A stretch of DNA of 64,000 bases from positions 5,584,920-5,648,919 of the forward strand of contig NC_051129.1 of NCBI RefSeq assembly GCF_014839805.1, given 5' to 3'. Source of the DNA: Manduca sexta. Lineage: Eukaryota > Arthropoda > Insecta > Lepidoptera > Sphingidae. A program made the position numbers and the translations under genes. The stretch's first letter is position 1. Every line of letters starts with the position of its first letter. Shown one piece after another: positions 34,889-50,300 of the stretch. The notes beneath the pieces were generated by a model. The model was not told where the DNA came from. It did not search any database and worked only from the letters and a program-made list of their open reading frames with translations.

Positions 34889-35220
34889 AATAATAATAAT
34901 AATAATATCAGCCCTGTATTATATACTTGCCCACTGCTGAGCACGGGCCGCCTCTACTACTGAGAGGGATTAGGCCTTGGTCCACCACGCTGGCCTAGTG
35001 CGGATTGGTAGACTTCACACACCTTCGAAATTCCCATAGAGAACTTCTCAGATGTGCAGGTTTTCTCACGATGTTTTCCTTCACCGTTAAAGCGAACGAT
35101 AATTCACAAAGAATACACACATGAGTTTAGAAAAGTCAGAGGTGTGTGCCCTTGGGATTTGAACCTGCGGACATAAGTCTCGGCAGTCCGTTCCACTCCC
35201 AACTAGGCTATCGCCGCTCT
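34889..35220 (-). mobile_element. tRNA-derived SINE, best copy in the window
   Basis: On the minus strand the head reads GGCGATAGCCTAGTTGGGAG, giving an A box TAGCCTAGTTGG, then CCGCAGGTTCAAATCCC with a B box GGTTCAAATCC. The body runs to GTATATAATACAGGGCTGAT and a TTA-repeat tail (TAA repeats on +, 34889-34908). Flanking 34878-34888 (aatgtgcttgt) and 35225-35235 (aatgtacttgt) differ by one base and look like the target duplication. Other copies are at 6262-6600, 13541-13606 and 39618-39698. Confidence 0.85.
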
Positions 35221-35828
35221 GTATAATGTACTTGTGTTAATACTTAATAGTTCTGTTTATTAACTCACATCACCTGAATTTGATCTCGCGACCCAGCAAG
35301 TGCCTTGCAACAGATTACTTATCATGCTACCATGGTTTCCATGTGTCTAGATTAAATGAGTTTTCCTTCGCGTACAAAGACCTCGGTGCATTGCATCGGG
35401 TATAATTGACTGGTGTCAATTTAATTAAAGTCGTAAAGAAAGAAGCGTCATAAAATAGAGTAATTGATGGTTGCTATTAATTAATAATAGATCTATGAAA
35501 TCAGTTATGATCGCATGTAAACACTTCTACGGAATAAATTGGCTCGAGTAAGTTCTCCACACTCATGCTGAATAATGAAATGTAAAACTACTTTCACTTT
35601 TAAAATTATTTAACAACTTGATTAATATACTAAAATGAAAAAAAATCCTATTATATTCATATATTCTAAGTATGACGACTTTTAATTATGCAATGTTTCG
35701 AACCAATTTTTTTATTACTGAAAGAATTGACCCATCCCACTAGATATGTGTATAATACGCCTACACCATAGTAACATGGCTATTAAATGAGTACATGAGA
35801 TCTAATAGCTGGCGACACGATAAAGGAG

Positions 35829-36044
35829 TCACGAGGGGCCTTCCAACTTCGGTCGTTTTCTCTGGGCCATGAACTTACTCTGAATGTCAGAGCCAACGGT
35901 CGATAACCTACGTTGTACAGTACTAGAATTTATGTTTTGTTGAAACCCTTCATGATATAACATTGAAAAGACCCGGAAGACAACACGCCGGTATTTGTGT
36001 GCTGCATTGTGAGTTACGCTGGTCTTTACAAATTTTAAGCGCAT
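35829..36044 (-). pseudogene. Tc1/mariner-like transposase relic
   Basis: Part of the minus-strand frame reads INSSTVQRRLSTVG and then SKFMAQRKRPKLEG, resembling the second helix-turn-helix of Tc1-type transposases (SxSTVxRRLxxxGLxS...RKP). The upstream part is unrecognisable and no DDE catalytic region or terminal repeats were found, so it is at most a decayed fragment. Confidence 0.35.
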
Positions 36045-36656
36045 GATTTTACCACTTAGTGTGTAAATGTTTTGCGGCTTTACCGGAAAAAAATAAGAAA
36101 CATCGCGTCAACATATAACTATGGTATGTTAAATTTAATACTTTTATTTTAATGTATTAGCTATAATTGTATAAACAAATAAAATAGTTAAAATGCCCGT
36201 GCACGTATATTTAATGAAGCTAAAATATATGTCAATAATTGTGAAGTACTTTAATGTCACATTTAATTCTTGAATGAGTAGGATTTTATAAGGTAATGTA
36301 TGAAATCGGTGTCGCATGAATGAAACACAACCGCTTACAATCACATAATTATACTGGTCCTTGACTTCTCTACACACAGCCGCGTGTGTGTATGTTGCCG
36401 TGTGACAATGGCCGTACGATGCTTATAAAATGTTGTTATTCGTGCTGATAAATTTTATTTTTACATATAGACATTAAGTTATGCATACCAAAAAATATAC
36501 TTAATACTAAATTTACTTAGTGGAATTTTCAAAAACCTAATCATTGGTGCAAGAAGAATAATTTCAAGAGAACCTTGTTCAATATGTGTTAAATTAATAA
36601 AGTATGAAATTTATAATGATTTCATATATATCGCGAATTTGAGATATAAAAATAAA

Positions 36657-36758
36657 ACTATTATTCGGATTTAATCGCTGTTTTTATATTATGATTTTCT
36701 TTCAGGGAGTATTCAAAGGGCAATCTTAAAAAAACGCGATAAAATCCGAAAAAAATAT
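36657..36758. repeat. Foldback with TTCGGATTTAATCGC ends
   Basis: ttcggatttaatcgc at the low end is mirrored, with one mismatch, by gcgataaaatccgaa at the high end. The left part (cgctgtttttatattatgattttc) also matches the repeat family at 32290 and 45930. Probably a small terminal piece of that family joined to an inverted copy. Confidence 0.5.
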
Positions 36759-36759
36759 G

Positions 36760-39700
36760 TATTTCAATGTAAAATATTTAAATAAGTTATTGTTACGGTA
36801 CATACGCACAGTCATTCATAAAAGCAAAGCAATTTTCTTTTTTATTTTGGCACAAGTGACATACACATTGATTGCGCTGGTTCACTGTTACAATATTCTA
36901 TGTTATATTTGATATACAAATTGAATTCCATATATCACACTATTCTAAGATTTTTACAGTGAAAATTACGAATAATCCCGAAAGATTAATGAAGAAGGTA
37001 TGTGTTTATGTTTAGGTGGTATATGTTTCTTTTTTTGTTTCAAATTTTTACGAATATGTAAAATTTTAATCTCACTTTGCAACATAAGTAAACATTAATA
37101 GGACCTTGTGATAGTGAGCCAGCGATTTGTTTCGAGCTAAGAAAGAAAAAATATCAATTTATGGTTCTACAAGGCGTTTTAATAAGAAAGGTGAGAGTGG
37201 GAAAGAGGGTTAAATATTCCTACCAACTTTCACGTATAGCTTTCAACATCACATATATACCACAATGTTACTATCAAACTACTATTTACATTCTTGTCGC
37301 AATTGTTATGAAAAATTTAAATATACTAAATTGATTACTTAAAACTACTTAGTAAAATACAATAATACTGATACATACTTTTGGCACTCTTATTTATTAT
37401 AATATGTTTTTACCAGTCCTGTATCCATTGGAATATCCAGTTGCCAAGTGCTAAGTGCGCAAGCAAGAGAATTAAAGCAGGTGAGCACTTAGTTGGAATT
37501 TATGAATTTTAATAAATTCCGGCCCAGTGCTCACCTACTTTATATACGGAGTATGTGTGCAAAGTTAACGTTGCTACAGTCACCGTTAACAATCACTGTG
37601 TTTGGAATTTCATTAACTAGACGAAGCAGATTAAACTTCTTATTCAAGTTCCATTATGTAACGGTCGGCTTAATGTCATAGGGCAGTGTCCTAGTTAGTT
37701 CAGACAAATGTAGACAGTAAGTTCAAAGTAATACGTCAATAATCAATAGCTTATAGGTATATTTAATAAACGCAAACAAAAATACAATAATGATTAGTGA
37801 GTAAAGGTACCTAATAAATAGAATTAAAAATAGAACAAACAACATATTATCAAAGACATTTTTTAATAAATCTGAAAACACATTAGACCCTTACGCAACG
37901 CTTACGGATACTAAAATAGATATGGTACTAATCTGAAAACACTACAACTAAACTGATATACTAATCCCACACGCTGCAATATAATTTCATAACATCACCT
38001 TAAAAGTGCGTTACATTATGCTTCGTAAGTCGTAACGTATAATAATATTATGTGCTAGGCATAAAGCCAATTTGAGATGCGATTGTGTCATAAACAACTT
38101 TCACCGTCTATGACATATTGACAGCCGTTAAATTAACCAGACATGTGGATCAAACGAGATCAGACGTAACAATTTGATATACCTATAAACATGTCAAATA
38201 GTTATATTTTCTACACAGATATTTTATATAGATAGGTCCAATTTGCTGTATTAGATCCACTATTTCCAATAATTAGTGACTAAAGTATTCGAATAATTAA
38301 GATATTTATGAAGTTGCCTGCATTTTGAAACCTTGTAAAATTGGTTTATATTTTTTTATATTATAAAAAATATATTATAATTAACTATTTATGTACAAAT
38401 TGATCTCATCAAATATAAATATTTTTTACGCGGAACATAGATCCTTTTACACATAAGTGGAACGCAGTAACTCTGAAGTATTCTTTGGGATCAAAGTGAT
38501 AAAGATGGAAACTTCACCAATGAAGAAAAATCGGATACACGATCAGAAAACCAATATATCCAAAATATTGTTAACTTACATATCACGAGAAAATTTCTCC
38601 AGAAGTAAAATGTTTTCTAGCAAGTTCTCTTTAACGAGACGACAAGAACATTTTGATCTACAATCCGTTATAACATCACCATATAACATATAATTTCCGA
38701 TGCCATATACCGTTTTTGGATGAATAATATTATGAGCATTTATTTTAATGTGTGGTTTATACATTTATGGCTAGGCAGACTCCGGTGCAAATTTGATTTC
38801 CAAAATAATGATGCTCAAACTTCCTCTAAATGCTAACAAAGTATGAATAAAATTACCGACATGTTTCAAAAGGTATATTGATTTTAATCGTAATCTTGGG
38901 TATTAACTCGGAAAATTACAGACATGCATAACAGAACACGAGTTCAGTATATAATTTACAGAGCTCTATTAAAATAAGCGTATTTGGTTATCGTGTCCAT
39001 AATAATTGTTGGGATTCCACCAATCATGTGCGTCATATTCTATTCGGTAATGTATTCTGATAAACTGTAAAAAAATTCGAGCCTCACAGGAAATATGAGA
39101 ACAACACGTTGGTTTTTTAATTTAGGGTCACATACCATTATGTTAGAGCCAAGTAAGTTTCAACGCAAAGTTGAGTTAATGTTACTTTGCCACATGGAAA
39201 TATTATCCGCCTCATTGTTCGTTACAGAGACTAACTATATTGCAAGATTAAAATTTCTCAAGGCATTGGTATGACAACAATGGGACTGTAAAAAATATAT
39301 GCAAATAACGGAAGTTTATTCATCCTTCAATTATCTCAAGAACGGTCAGGGCTAAACTACTTTGAATTTGCAGCAAACACTTGAACGAGTTGTGGAGATG
39401 TATGCATAGAACCATTTCCGACATTATTGCATGTTATGAAATAACTTAAAGCGGCATTACCATAACACGGTCTGTTAGACCACACGAAAAGGAACCATTA
39501 TGGTGTTTACGTTTGTTCAAATGAACTTATTATGTCATACCTGAACATTGAAAATTGTATACCGAGAATCTAGATGTACTGATTATGAATGCAGGGGATA
39601 ATATAATTAGATTTAAAAATAATAATAATATTAGCCCTGTATTATATACTGTCCCACTATTGGGCACGGGCCTCCTCTATTACTGAGAGGGAATTAGATT

Positions 39701-41170
39701 TTACTAAAGGAAAATATATAAACTTACGTAATTATTCCAAATAAAACCCATTTACATCCAATAAACTAACTGATTTTTAATGACTCGTGCCGAACCTTTT
39801 TGTCTACCCGGAAACACAAAAAATAGTCGAATTTCTACAAGTGATACTAGTCTTCATTATCACTTAGTTGGATTAACCGTTCTTTTTAACTTTTAAAAGC
39901 GGAAGATTTATTAATACTACAATATACACTCGTACTCTAGAGTATAAAGAAATAATGACGGCTTTTTACAAGTTTAAATAACATGTATGAAGGTCACAAT
40001 ATGAAGGAATGCGATGTAATTTGTAAAACGTTCAACATCCTGTGACTAACGGAACAGATTCTTGATATAATAAAGTAAGTAAATTTTTGTTTGATATTAA
40101 ATCATTCAGCTTTTTTAGGAAAACCGAAAAATATTTTCTAAATGCTAGTTTAATCATATGATTTAAATATTTTTAAAATAATGTTCATCAAAATTACTCA
40201 TTAGGCGATTAATTCTTATAATAAGTAAATAATAAATTGTACAATTCTTAATAGTAATTTTATTAAGTAATGTCGATATTGCTCCACGTCTTGAGACATA
40301 CCGTAAGACTGAACAAGATCTACGCATTACATTCTTAACCCAATGCCGTTTATCTCTGTCATAAAACTAATAAACTATGAACGGAATAAACATTACAGTA
40401 AGCATGTGGTGTTCTAAATATTATAACTATTTCGAAGCAAAAATACACAGTTTCAATACAAAATGTATTTTGCTTGTTGAGAATACATTTATTATTCGCA
40501 CGTCTAGCAAGTCTCGTGTCTAAGATAACTCGGAAACACGTTCCGAGCTAACTAGCTCGGCCGTTTACTACAAGAACTTAAATCTCATAATATCACCAAA
40601 CAAGTGTCACGTACATAAATAGCCGAACTCTTTTTGTGAGAATGCCGAATATGGCGTTTCGTGCGGTTCAGAGCATTAACAAAATAATGTCACACCGTAA
40701 GCAATGTGGACATTATTTACCAAGTTAATGTAATGTATTCATACTTTATACGGTGCTTGCGGGTTTGCGGAACGGTACTGGAACCATTCACGGTGCACAT
40801 GGGGTTTTTGGTTACTTAACATAATGAGTGGTCAGGCAATTGACTTCAGGGCAGATGGACACAAAAACGTTCAATTTATCACTAGGCAATAAGGAACTTG
40901 TCGTCCAGCGGATGACAAATGACGGTTCATATGGCTCGAAGTAACGTCCCTATCGCATTACCGATCGAAGATTTTCACCTTCTTCGACTAAAGTTTGATG
41001 ACAGTTAAAATGATTGTGGGAACCAAATATAATAAAATTTGTTATAAGGCACAATACACTTTTACCTAAATTCAGATTTTTAGTACATACATATTTTTAT
41101 CACTTCACTTACATCTCCTCGCTCGTTATGGTTCGTTTCCGGAATAAAATGGTAAAAGAATTGTCCGTAT
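36760..41170. other. No gene seen
   Basis: AT-rich, no exon-like frames. Open frames at 37493-37681 and 38457-38764 lie in both strands of the same sequence and show no motif. A SINE tail lies at 39618-39698. Confidence 0.35.
39618..39698 (-). mobile_element. 3' part of the tRNA-derived SINE
   Basis: A TAA-repeat tail followed by ttagccctgtattatatactgtcccac and cgggcctcctctattactgagaggg. It then stops, so the copy lacks its tRNA-like head (5' truncation). Confidence 0.75.
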
Positions 41171-41177
41171 AAGACCT

Positions 41178-41356
41178 GGGCCCTTATTCTGTATGATAGT
41201 GTAAACGCGTAACGCGGCCGTGTCATGTTATCTTCGAGAAATGTGCGTGGAATGGTATTCTGTAAGCCAAATTTCTATAGTCCTAAACATGATGCGTTGT
41301 GTTACGTGCTTGTTACGCACTGTTAAAATAACGTGCGGGATAGAGAATAAGGCTCC
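41178..41356. mobile_element. MITE-like element with GGGCCCTTATTC end
   Basis: The left end GGGCCCTTATTCTGTAT is mirrored by ATAGAGAATAAGGCTCC at the right. The interior has further inverted words (aacgcgtaacgcgg; gttacgtgcttgttacgcac). About 179 bases, no coding frame. The end sequence resembles the elements at 5394 and 9463. Confidence 0.6.
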
Positions 41357-41359
41357 TGT

Positions 41360-44300
41360 AGATTCAGATTTGAACGCGTTCGAACAAACATAAGACAAAC
41401 TCAAACTTTTAATTTAGTAGGATATGATTGACACATTAGCGCACATTAACACCTACTTGCCAGAAGATTACGTTGCCAGCCTTTAAGGAAAGGAATGGCG
41501 ATTGGGAAGAGGAAGGGAATTTTTTGCGCCGCCGACAATCTCACTGACCGCACGGAACGCAACAGCAAAACTATTACTTCACAACAGCTTTCTTATTCTA
41601 TGAGACTTGTGTGCGTCATTTTTTCAACCATAACTGTAAAAAAGAACTGGTGTTATTGATACATATTACAAAAATATCACAAAATGTTAAATTAATTAAA
41701 ATAAATTCTTCATAAAATCTTAACGCACCTAGTTTTATAGGTTTATAGAGTATACCTAGTTAGCTGTACTCAAAATGAATTATGATACGAGTCTAGTTTA
41801 TTGTCTCTAACAAGGCTGGCAATTTACAATACTTGTTTTACTTTCAGATGATAAGTAAATATGGGACCACGAATAAGGTAAAATACCGTTACTAAAATGC
41901 CTTGAAAATTATTCACCTGGTAAGTGTAATGATGTACAGTTTTTTATGTTCCCAATTAATGTACATGGAAGTAATGACAGCACTTTACTTTCATGTATAA
42001 TGTATATTCCTTTTAATCTCTGTAAGATAACATTGTATCAATGAACATCACTAGTTCATGCATTAGCTGGTTCTGCACGACGTGTTATAGCGTAAAATAA
42101 ATAATAATGGTTCATCTGACAGTTGTATTAAGAAGACAGCGTTGCCTATAGCGCGGCTATAATATTAAGCCGCCTACTCATTAAACTTGCACCGTAACAT
42201 TGAACAGTAGCCGTCCCTCTAATCTTCCTTATACCATTCAAGATATTTCGTAAACAAGACATCTCAAGAACGTAATCCGACTTGTGAAGGCATATAGTTA
42301 AGTATTTTGCGAGCCTACATTTCTTATTTATCTAATGGTGGCAATCTAGAGCATTGAATAAGGAAGTGGTGGTCGCGGCCCGCGGCTGGCCCTCTGTTAG
42401 TGTCCATCACCGCAAACTGCGGTTACCGACACCGCTTCGAATTGGCGTATTCCACCAAACTTTATTAGTAGGGCTAACGGCACCTTTCATCACTCTGATT
42501 CGGATTATACGTAACAACCGGATGGGCGCACTGAAGACGCGCGTGTGAATTCAATATGCATTTCGCAATCAACGTCATGCAAAAGTTATGTTTACTTGGC
42601 TGCTAATTAACCATTACAGCGGTTAATATTTTGAACAAACGGTAAATGTTGATAATAATCAAAAATATTCTACAGCAAATTATAAATAAAAAATTATAAC
42701 AGAAATAAAATTAAGATATTGTTCACTGCACATCATTATGATTGGAGATGCTTTCGATAGGTCTAATAAAACGTTATTTGCGAAGATATAATCTAATCAA
42801 TACATTTTTTACTTTATGATTTGGAGCGTGTTGTTTTTTATGGTCGGAACACAGATCTGAGACGCCAGGTTCACGGAAAGAAAGTTTAATAAAAATAAAG
42901 TTAGCTTGCGTTACTAATCAAATAATCCATCGGTTCGGAACGGAATGGCTTTAAAAAAATACAACGAATCGATTTAAAAGTCGCTATTTGTTAGAGACGG
43001 TTCTGATTGCACTTATATTTAGGTGAACAGACTCAAAGAAAGTAATATACATGTTCAAATAAGAAATTCAACACTTGATGTCATATGTTCTATTTTTTGG
43101 CCGCCATCACTAAAAGTCAGTAGTTGCTAAAGGTACAATTATATTGAAAACCGTTTAATATACAGTAGTGTGAATGCAAATACATTTTAGTTATCAAATA
43201 GATGCCTAGTCATTTAGTTATAGTCTCGGTTGTAGCCTAAAGAACAAAATTCAAAAGCGAGCGCTAGTAAACGGTATCCAAGTGAATCGCGGAACGGAGA
43301 CACCATGGTATAGTATTTTTAGTCACAAGTGAAAGTTTGGACTTCTCTTGAGATTTAATCGTGGCGACAGGTGGTCGACATAAAACTGAGCATCACAAGA
43401 TAATACTGCGACGTCATGCTATTCAAAGGATGTGAATTATTATATTTTTTCCCATAATCATAATGTCTGCACATGTCGTGCCGTAGGAAATTTGGTTTAA
43501 GCTGTACATTTTGTTTAGTTTTACCGGATTGAAACATAATAAAGACAAAACAATATTTATAACAGATTCAAGTTTGACGCGAAAAAGTAGCTGAACACTT
43601 TAAAAACTTCACAACGCTGCTACACATTAACTTCAATCTATATATCTTTTATTTTTTTTATTTATTTTTTCTTTATCTAAAATAAAGTAAATTCTATGAA
43701 TTTTATTTTATTAAAGAAAAAACTATAGTTTATGCAGACACCAAAGTTTAAAGGCGATTCGAAATATTGAATTTGTTCAGGTACTTGTGTGGATGACTCT
43801 ACTCATTACAGTAGCACCTACGTGATAATAGCAGTGTAATTCACTAATGAAGAAAATGACTAGTAACAAGTTAAACAAGATAACACTGTGCTATCAAATT
43901 GCGAATCCTTAAGTTACGCTAAATAATAGAAGATACAAATAAAAGACAATACAAATAAAAAAGCGCCTACAAATTGTTGTTTTCATATAAGTTTGAGACT
44001 CCAAGTTAAAATAACATCAAGAAATTATCTGATTATATAACAGTAATGTCGCTCACCGCATACCACAATCGGAACGGTAAAAACGCGTATAAAGAAGTAG
44101 ATCTTCAGTTGTCACAAGTCGACAATGTGAATTATAGTCACAAATTGACGACAGTTAACGGCGTGGGTTCCTATCCAACTTATTTCTACTACGTCAATAA
44201 AACTGTGAACGAGTAAATGAGTTCAGTTATTGCGTGTAGAAGTGCCGAACTCACTTGCGGCGGTCATTATTTATTAGCTTTTCATAACAACTGCGTGCAA

Positions 44301-47300
44301 ATACCCCGATTCGATCAAAAGTTTAAAGTGTCTTATGAGTCAACCAACCCAAATTTCAATTAGGCATAAATTTACGTCAACTTTTTGCATATCGATTAAG
44401 CGGTTGAAAGATATTATGAATAGTGTAACATGATGAGTACATAATTTATGCTTCTATATTGAAGGAATTATGACAAGAGCATGCGCTATTACAAACAAAA
44501 CGTAAGAGGCAGATCAATTTCTTATAATCGTGATCACAGCTGTCAATCATCGAGATCCGGTGCTATAAGCCTCTATTCATATTTCATATAAAGTGACACG
44601 GTTTTGCTATCACCCTAACCCTATACGACTGTCTTCAAAGCTTAAATGCTTTAAATATAACGTTTTATTTATAGACTCATTAGTTAGTTTAATGATTTGT
44701 AAAGAGCAAATAACGAATTCAAAGAAATGTTATAAAAAGTATGGTATAATATGCTATTTGGGGTAGGTACACATAATTTTGTAATAAAATAACATACTGT
44801 TATTCGTTAATTGAGAAGGCAAAACATTCTGAGAGAAAATAACACGTTAGAATTAATGCGTTCTCTATTTGATTACAATATTTTGCAAAACGTGTCCAAT
44901 TTGTGTCGATTTCCGATCGATATAAATGAGAACGAAATAGAATTACTACTGTTAATAGAAATTTGTTGAATTACGACGCTTTCTCTCTTTCTGTAGAATA
45001 AAAACGCGTAACACAGAATAATTCCTTTTTTTAATTGTAAACTGACAATAAAATTACAACGCGTAGTCACCCCTGCTGGTTGATTTTAATTTCACGCGCT
45101 GTCAACAATGTATAAAAACATGTTTGTTTTTTATACGTAATTGAATTTTAAAGATTATCTATGTGTTATCGAATAGATCTCAATTTATTAACATCTTACG
45201 AACTGTTTCTCGTCCACATAATATATTGAAACTCATTGTCACTGAACTTAATGGATTAAAACTTTGACTTTACTTGCATTGAATATTTTTGTGCTCAACT
45301 TAAGTGAAGATCTGACTAGTTTTAGTGGAGTGATCGTTTGTTTGCTAAGATAATATATTAAAATACTGAGCAAGGCACATCTACTCATAGGTACTTTCTT
45401 AATTATTACAGAAATATTTTTAAAGATTTTTCCTGTTATTCATATTTTCAGACCAATCTATTTGACTTTTGTAAAATGGTCTAATATATACCAACTGGTA
45501 TAATATCAATACAATGACTACTAAAAATAACTTATGAAATCATACCGCGTTACAATCCTTGTCACGTATTATAATCTATATACTATAAAATAAATAATGG
45601 TGAAATATTTTTAGCTCACGATCAGAGGAGATTGTACGCGTGTCAATAATCTCCTTAGAGATGATTAAGTCACATTCAAAGCTGTATCAGATCGGTGTAG
45701 CGGGCGTCGAGATTAATAAGCACTAGACTCCTTGCTGAGAACCGTTCCTAGCCGTGATGACTGTATCACTTGTGGGCAGTAACAATGTGTAAGAATATCG
45801 ATAACATCGCATAATATTGTCAATACATATTGATAGTTAAACCCTGCACGTTAATGAAATCTATACTTTAAAAATTTTTAGCAAGAAAGATTAACCCATG
45901 TTCACCATATAAATATCATTAAAATTAAATTATTTGTCGGATTTTATCGTGTTTTTTATATTACATTTTTCTCCCGATTTTCCAGGACTTTACAGCCTTC
46001 GTGGTCACAGGGCGGACTGAGGTGTTGATCATCCGCAAAGTCCAAAATACAATATCTACCTACATTTTAGAATTTATAAAAACTGCAATAGAATCTAAAA
46101 AATAGTTTAATTTTAATGTCTAACATTCGCGTAAACATAAGAAATCATTATAGAAGTATCAATTAACAGCGTCATATTGCCTAGCCATTTGCAGACGAAA
46201 ACATAAAATATCTAATTAACTATCTACATTAATAACATAATATATGACATTTAAATTCTTCTACGACATTGAATAGTGCCGTCGCGTTACCAGAAGCGTC
46301 TTCAAACCATTGCTAATTTATATTTATAAGTTTATGTCCCGTATTATTGCGGAAAATATCAATCGTGATAAAGATCCAGACGCTTTTATATAGTAATTAA
46401 AAAGTGATATGGCCGGCTATTAATATACTGTTAACATGAACCGACAGGACAAGTCCATCGAACGGTAGACGTTAATGTATATTGAATTTAATTAAAACGC
46501 AATAATTGGTCCTGAGATAAATCGGAAGGATCAAACGACTAATAATAAAAAATATTTTAAACAAGAATGTCGGTAAAAGTGATAATTAAGCCAAATACAT
46601 AATTTTTCACTGAGCAATATAGTAGGTAATAAAAAGTGAACAGCCAATATTCTGAATATATATTATGGGTTTGTTTCTAGCTATTATCTAACATTACTTA
46701 CTAATCTATTCTAGGGGTACTAGGTTTCAGTATCAACATGAACAAATTAGTCATGATCACGGCCTGTACTCTAATTTCTGTGGTTCCATTGTACCTACTC
46801 TTAATTCCATTCTTTATATTTTGGAGTTACGTACGTACGTTACTCTTTTTATCATATATTACTTACTATCTGTGAGATGGTTAAATGCTGTGACGTCATC
46901 GTTCAGCCTTCCCTCCATGCGTCGTAGTTTTGTGCTGAGATCTCTCGTGTGTAGAAACAGGAATAATGTGCATGATACTGCCACTAAAGCGACCAATTCG
47001 CTAGTCCTGTAACAATATAAAACAAGCATTTTTAATCAATGCCTTATTTACACATTATAACGCCATATTGCTCTGTTCGCACGGCACTTAAGCTATGAAT
47101 ATATTATTAAGTTCCTAGGTTTAATAACAAGATAAGGTAACCTGGTTTTGATTCAAAATACTTGTGACTTAAGTATGTACCAGAGAATGGAATTTTTATC
47201 CGATATTACGAAATTCTACTAGCTAGTAAAGTACTTTGGGTTTAAAAGGTAAGTATTTGGTGTACGGAGTGTGTCTTAGTATGTATCATTGCATCCTTCT

Positions 47301-50300
47301 TTCTGCTCCCAAGCAGTAGTGCCCCAATACTCTTTTGTAACGGTTCGTAAAAAAGCAGTTCGTTTTTAACTAGTATTAGGTATTTAGAACCTTACCTGCC
47401 TGGACATCTCTTAATTCAAAATGAAAAAACTTAACGTGTAATGCTCAGGATGATTAGTTTACGAAGATTGTGAGATATAAAATATTACACGCATACATTT
47501 TCTCTGATAATCTTTCCTGGATGATGTTTATTATTATTAACAACGGTACATATCGAGAGGCAAAATCGTATTAATAAATAATTTAATCTTATAGCACTGT
47601 CGTAATTCCCGCCATAATTAGTTTTTTTTTCTAAGTCAATATGGGCAACGGCATTATAGTTCATGCGGACTTATGCAGTAGTATTGTTTTTTGTTAAATG
47701 GATGCAAATTCTTACAAATAAATAAAATCACTGAATTAGCAGTGTTTTGTTTATTTTATTTAAATCTTTATAGGTAATTGCATCGTAAGTAGTTCCTGCG
47801 GACTTATCAATTTCAATGGACACATAACTATTAAAAAAAAATTAAATAGCAGTGTGGTAATTCACACCAAAATCGGTGTGTTATTATTTTTTTTTTTTTT
47901 TATTTTAGTCGGAACGGACAACAATATCCATAGTTCTTGCGTATTTTTAACTAAGCTTCCCCTTTTGAGGCGACAAAGAGGTTAGTTTTATTTTTATTTA
48001 ACTATCGAATGAATTATAAAATAATTATATCTTCAAAATTATTCAATAAGTACCTACCGCTACCTAAATGAATGTTACGTAAAGAACTTCGAAATTACAA
48101 AATTTTATTTAATACTTAAATTACACACAATTATAATATAACTTATCCAAAAAACAAGCCAATTTAGAAACCAGAGAAGATATTATAAATGCTCGAACTA
48201 TTTATTGCACACATGATTCGAAAATAATATTCGAAGCAAATTTTTCAAGAGAAAATTTCAGCCACAAATCAAACATACATCCGCCGACGAAGATAGATGT
48301 TAATATGAATTAGACAAATCACTGCACCTACTACATAATGTATTCGCAGTTACATAAACCCGTAAATAGAAATCACGTGCGACCAAGCAATGAATCATCA
48401 AACACTTCTGAGTTATCTCTCGTCTAAATTACGTAGACAGCACATTAACGCTAATTCCCACCTTCCCCTTTCCCTGAGATACCCACGTGGTGAATAAACA
48501 AGTAAATGTTAAGTGGAACTAATCCTTTCTCTTCGCACACTTTCATTTCTACCTGAGTTGGAACATTCGATTAATTGATAGGTTACGGATGTACCCTCTC
48601 TAAAATTTTCGATGAATCAGAATTTACAGACTGTATTTGGTAATGATAATCTCAAGTTAAAGAAGCACCTTTCATCTACTTAGCTTTTTTATTTACTTTT
48701 ACTAATTCTTTACAACTCAATACCTATTTAATCGATGTGTTTTCTGAGATTCAAAAATATAATTACGCCCGTTTAGTTAGGTAAATATATTTAGGTATTT
48801 TAGAGATAAACTTAATTTATAGTTGGTTTGTTAGATAATTGTTTAGTTACCGCTCAAGTACATATAATTAGTTTGAATATCAAGATCCACACGCGTTAGT
48901 TAGCCCTGACACCTTCCGTCTCTTGGACACCACAATAAAATATCAAATAGATAAAAACCCAAGAATAAACTCCTTCGATCTACTTGCCTACATTAATAAC
49001 ACACATGAAATTAAAATAATAAATATTAAATCGGCCGCTATTATAAATCTTAGAAGCGAGCGCATGGAATGTATTCCATAACTAATTTTATGAATGTTGT
49101 TCTGTAATGACGGTCGCAATAACTCAGCCGCAGACTTCAGGCCTTTTTGTTTTGCAAATATGATATAGCTTTCGTGCTAAAACATTTCCATGTTTCCAAT
49201 AAATACAAACGCAACATGAAACGCGCTTTCGAAGTAACCAGCACGATCACAAATAAATAATAAAGTAACTTAAACACGTTCCCAATTATAGGTTGATTTA
49301 GAAATTATGAATAGTTTAAAATGATTTTTCAAATAAAAAACTGTAAAAATGCAACGTAGTTAATAAAATATGCTAAAATATTCTTTCAATAATAAATAAC
49401 AAATTAATTTCGAATATTTTAAGTTATATGTTCCTTTAGACTCAATAAATGCGGGAAGTAAATTTAATAGTTCGACTTAGTTGTTGATCAAATTGCTTTT
49501 ATTTCATATTCGTACAGCGAGCATGCTTTCATTTCAATATTCCTGCGGCATGATGTTTATGGACATCAAATAAAAATAGAAAGTGTTCGTGCTCGTGCAC
49601 TGGACGTGATCTAACGAACAAATCGCAATATATGGGCTTTTTGTTCGTCATCAGAGCTTTGTGCGTCTAAAGTACTGTAATAAAAATTCTGGCGAGTGAA
49701 CAACGTGAATGAACAATGCGGATGTATGACACTTCCAATCCAATATAACTCGTGTTCCCTATTAAACAGCGTTATGTTCTCCAAACCTGGTTCATCTAAC
49801 ATTGTTTTGTGAACAAATTATTTATAATTGTTAAAGTAAAATATGCAATATGCGATATGTGTATATTATGACAATATAAGTATTTTCATACAAAAGTGAA
49901 TATCTAGGAATTAAGAAAAAATAAATAAATATTGAGCTATAAAATTCTCATTGAGCTCCTAGTTAATGATGAATAAAAATCATACCAGTTAAAACCCTGT
50001 TCGTGTCAGCCGGCAAGGTCGAAAGAGTGTAACCATTTCATTGCATGTGCCATCGGTGCATTACATAAAACCAACGAAACGTGACCGCTTGCGTCTGCAT
50101 GCGAACTACGCTCATGTAGGTAACATTAAAATTGCAGCGGTGGCCACACCAACGTGTTCACTTGGAGAAGCTGCCACTACTTTTATTTAAAGCATTCGTG
50201 ACCAAACATACAAATAAGCCCCGCTGTACGTTAAAAACAGTATAAAGGAAAATAGTGAAGGGTCGGAAAGAGAAATCCTTTAAATCCAAACGAGTTTAAA

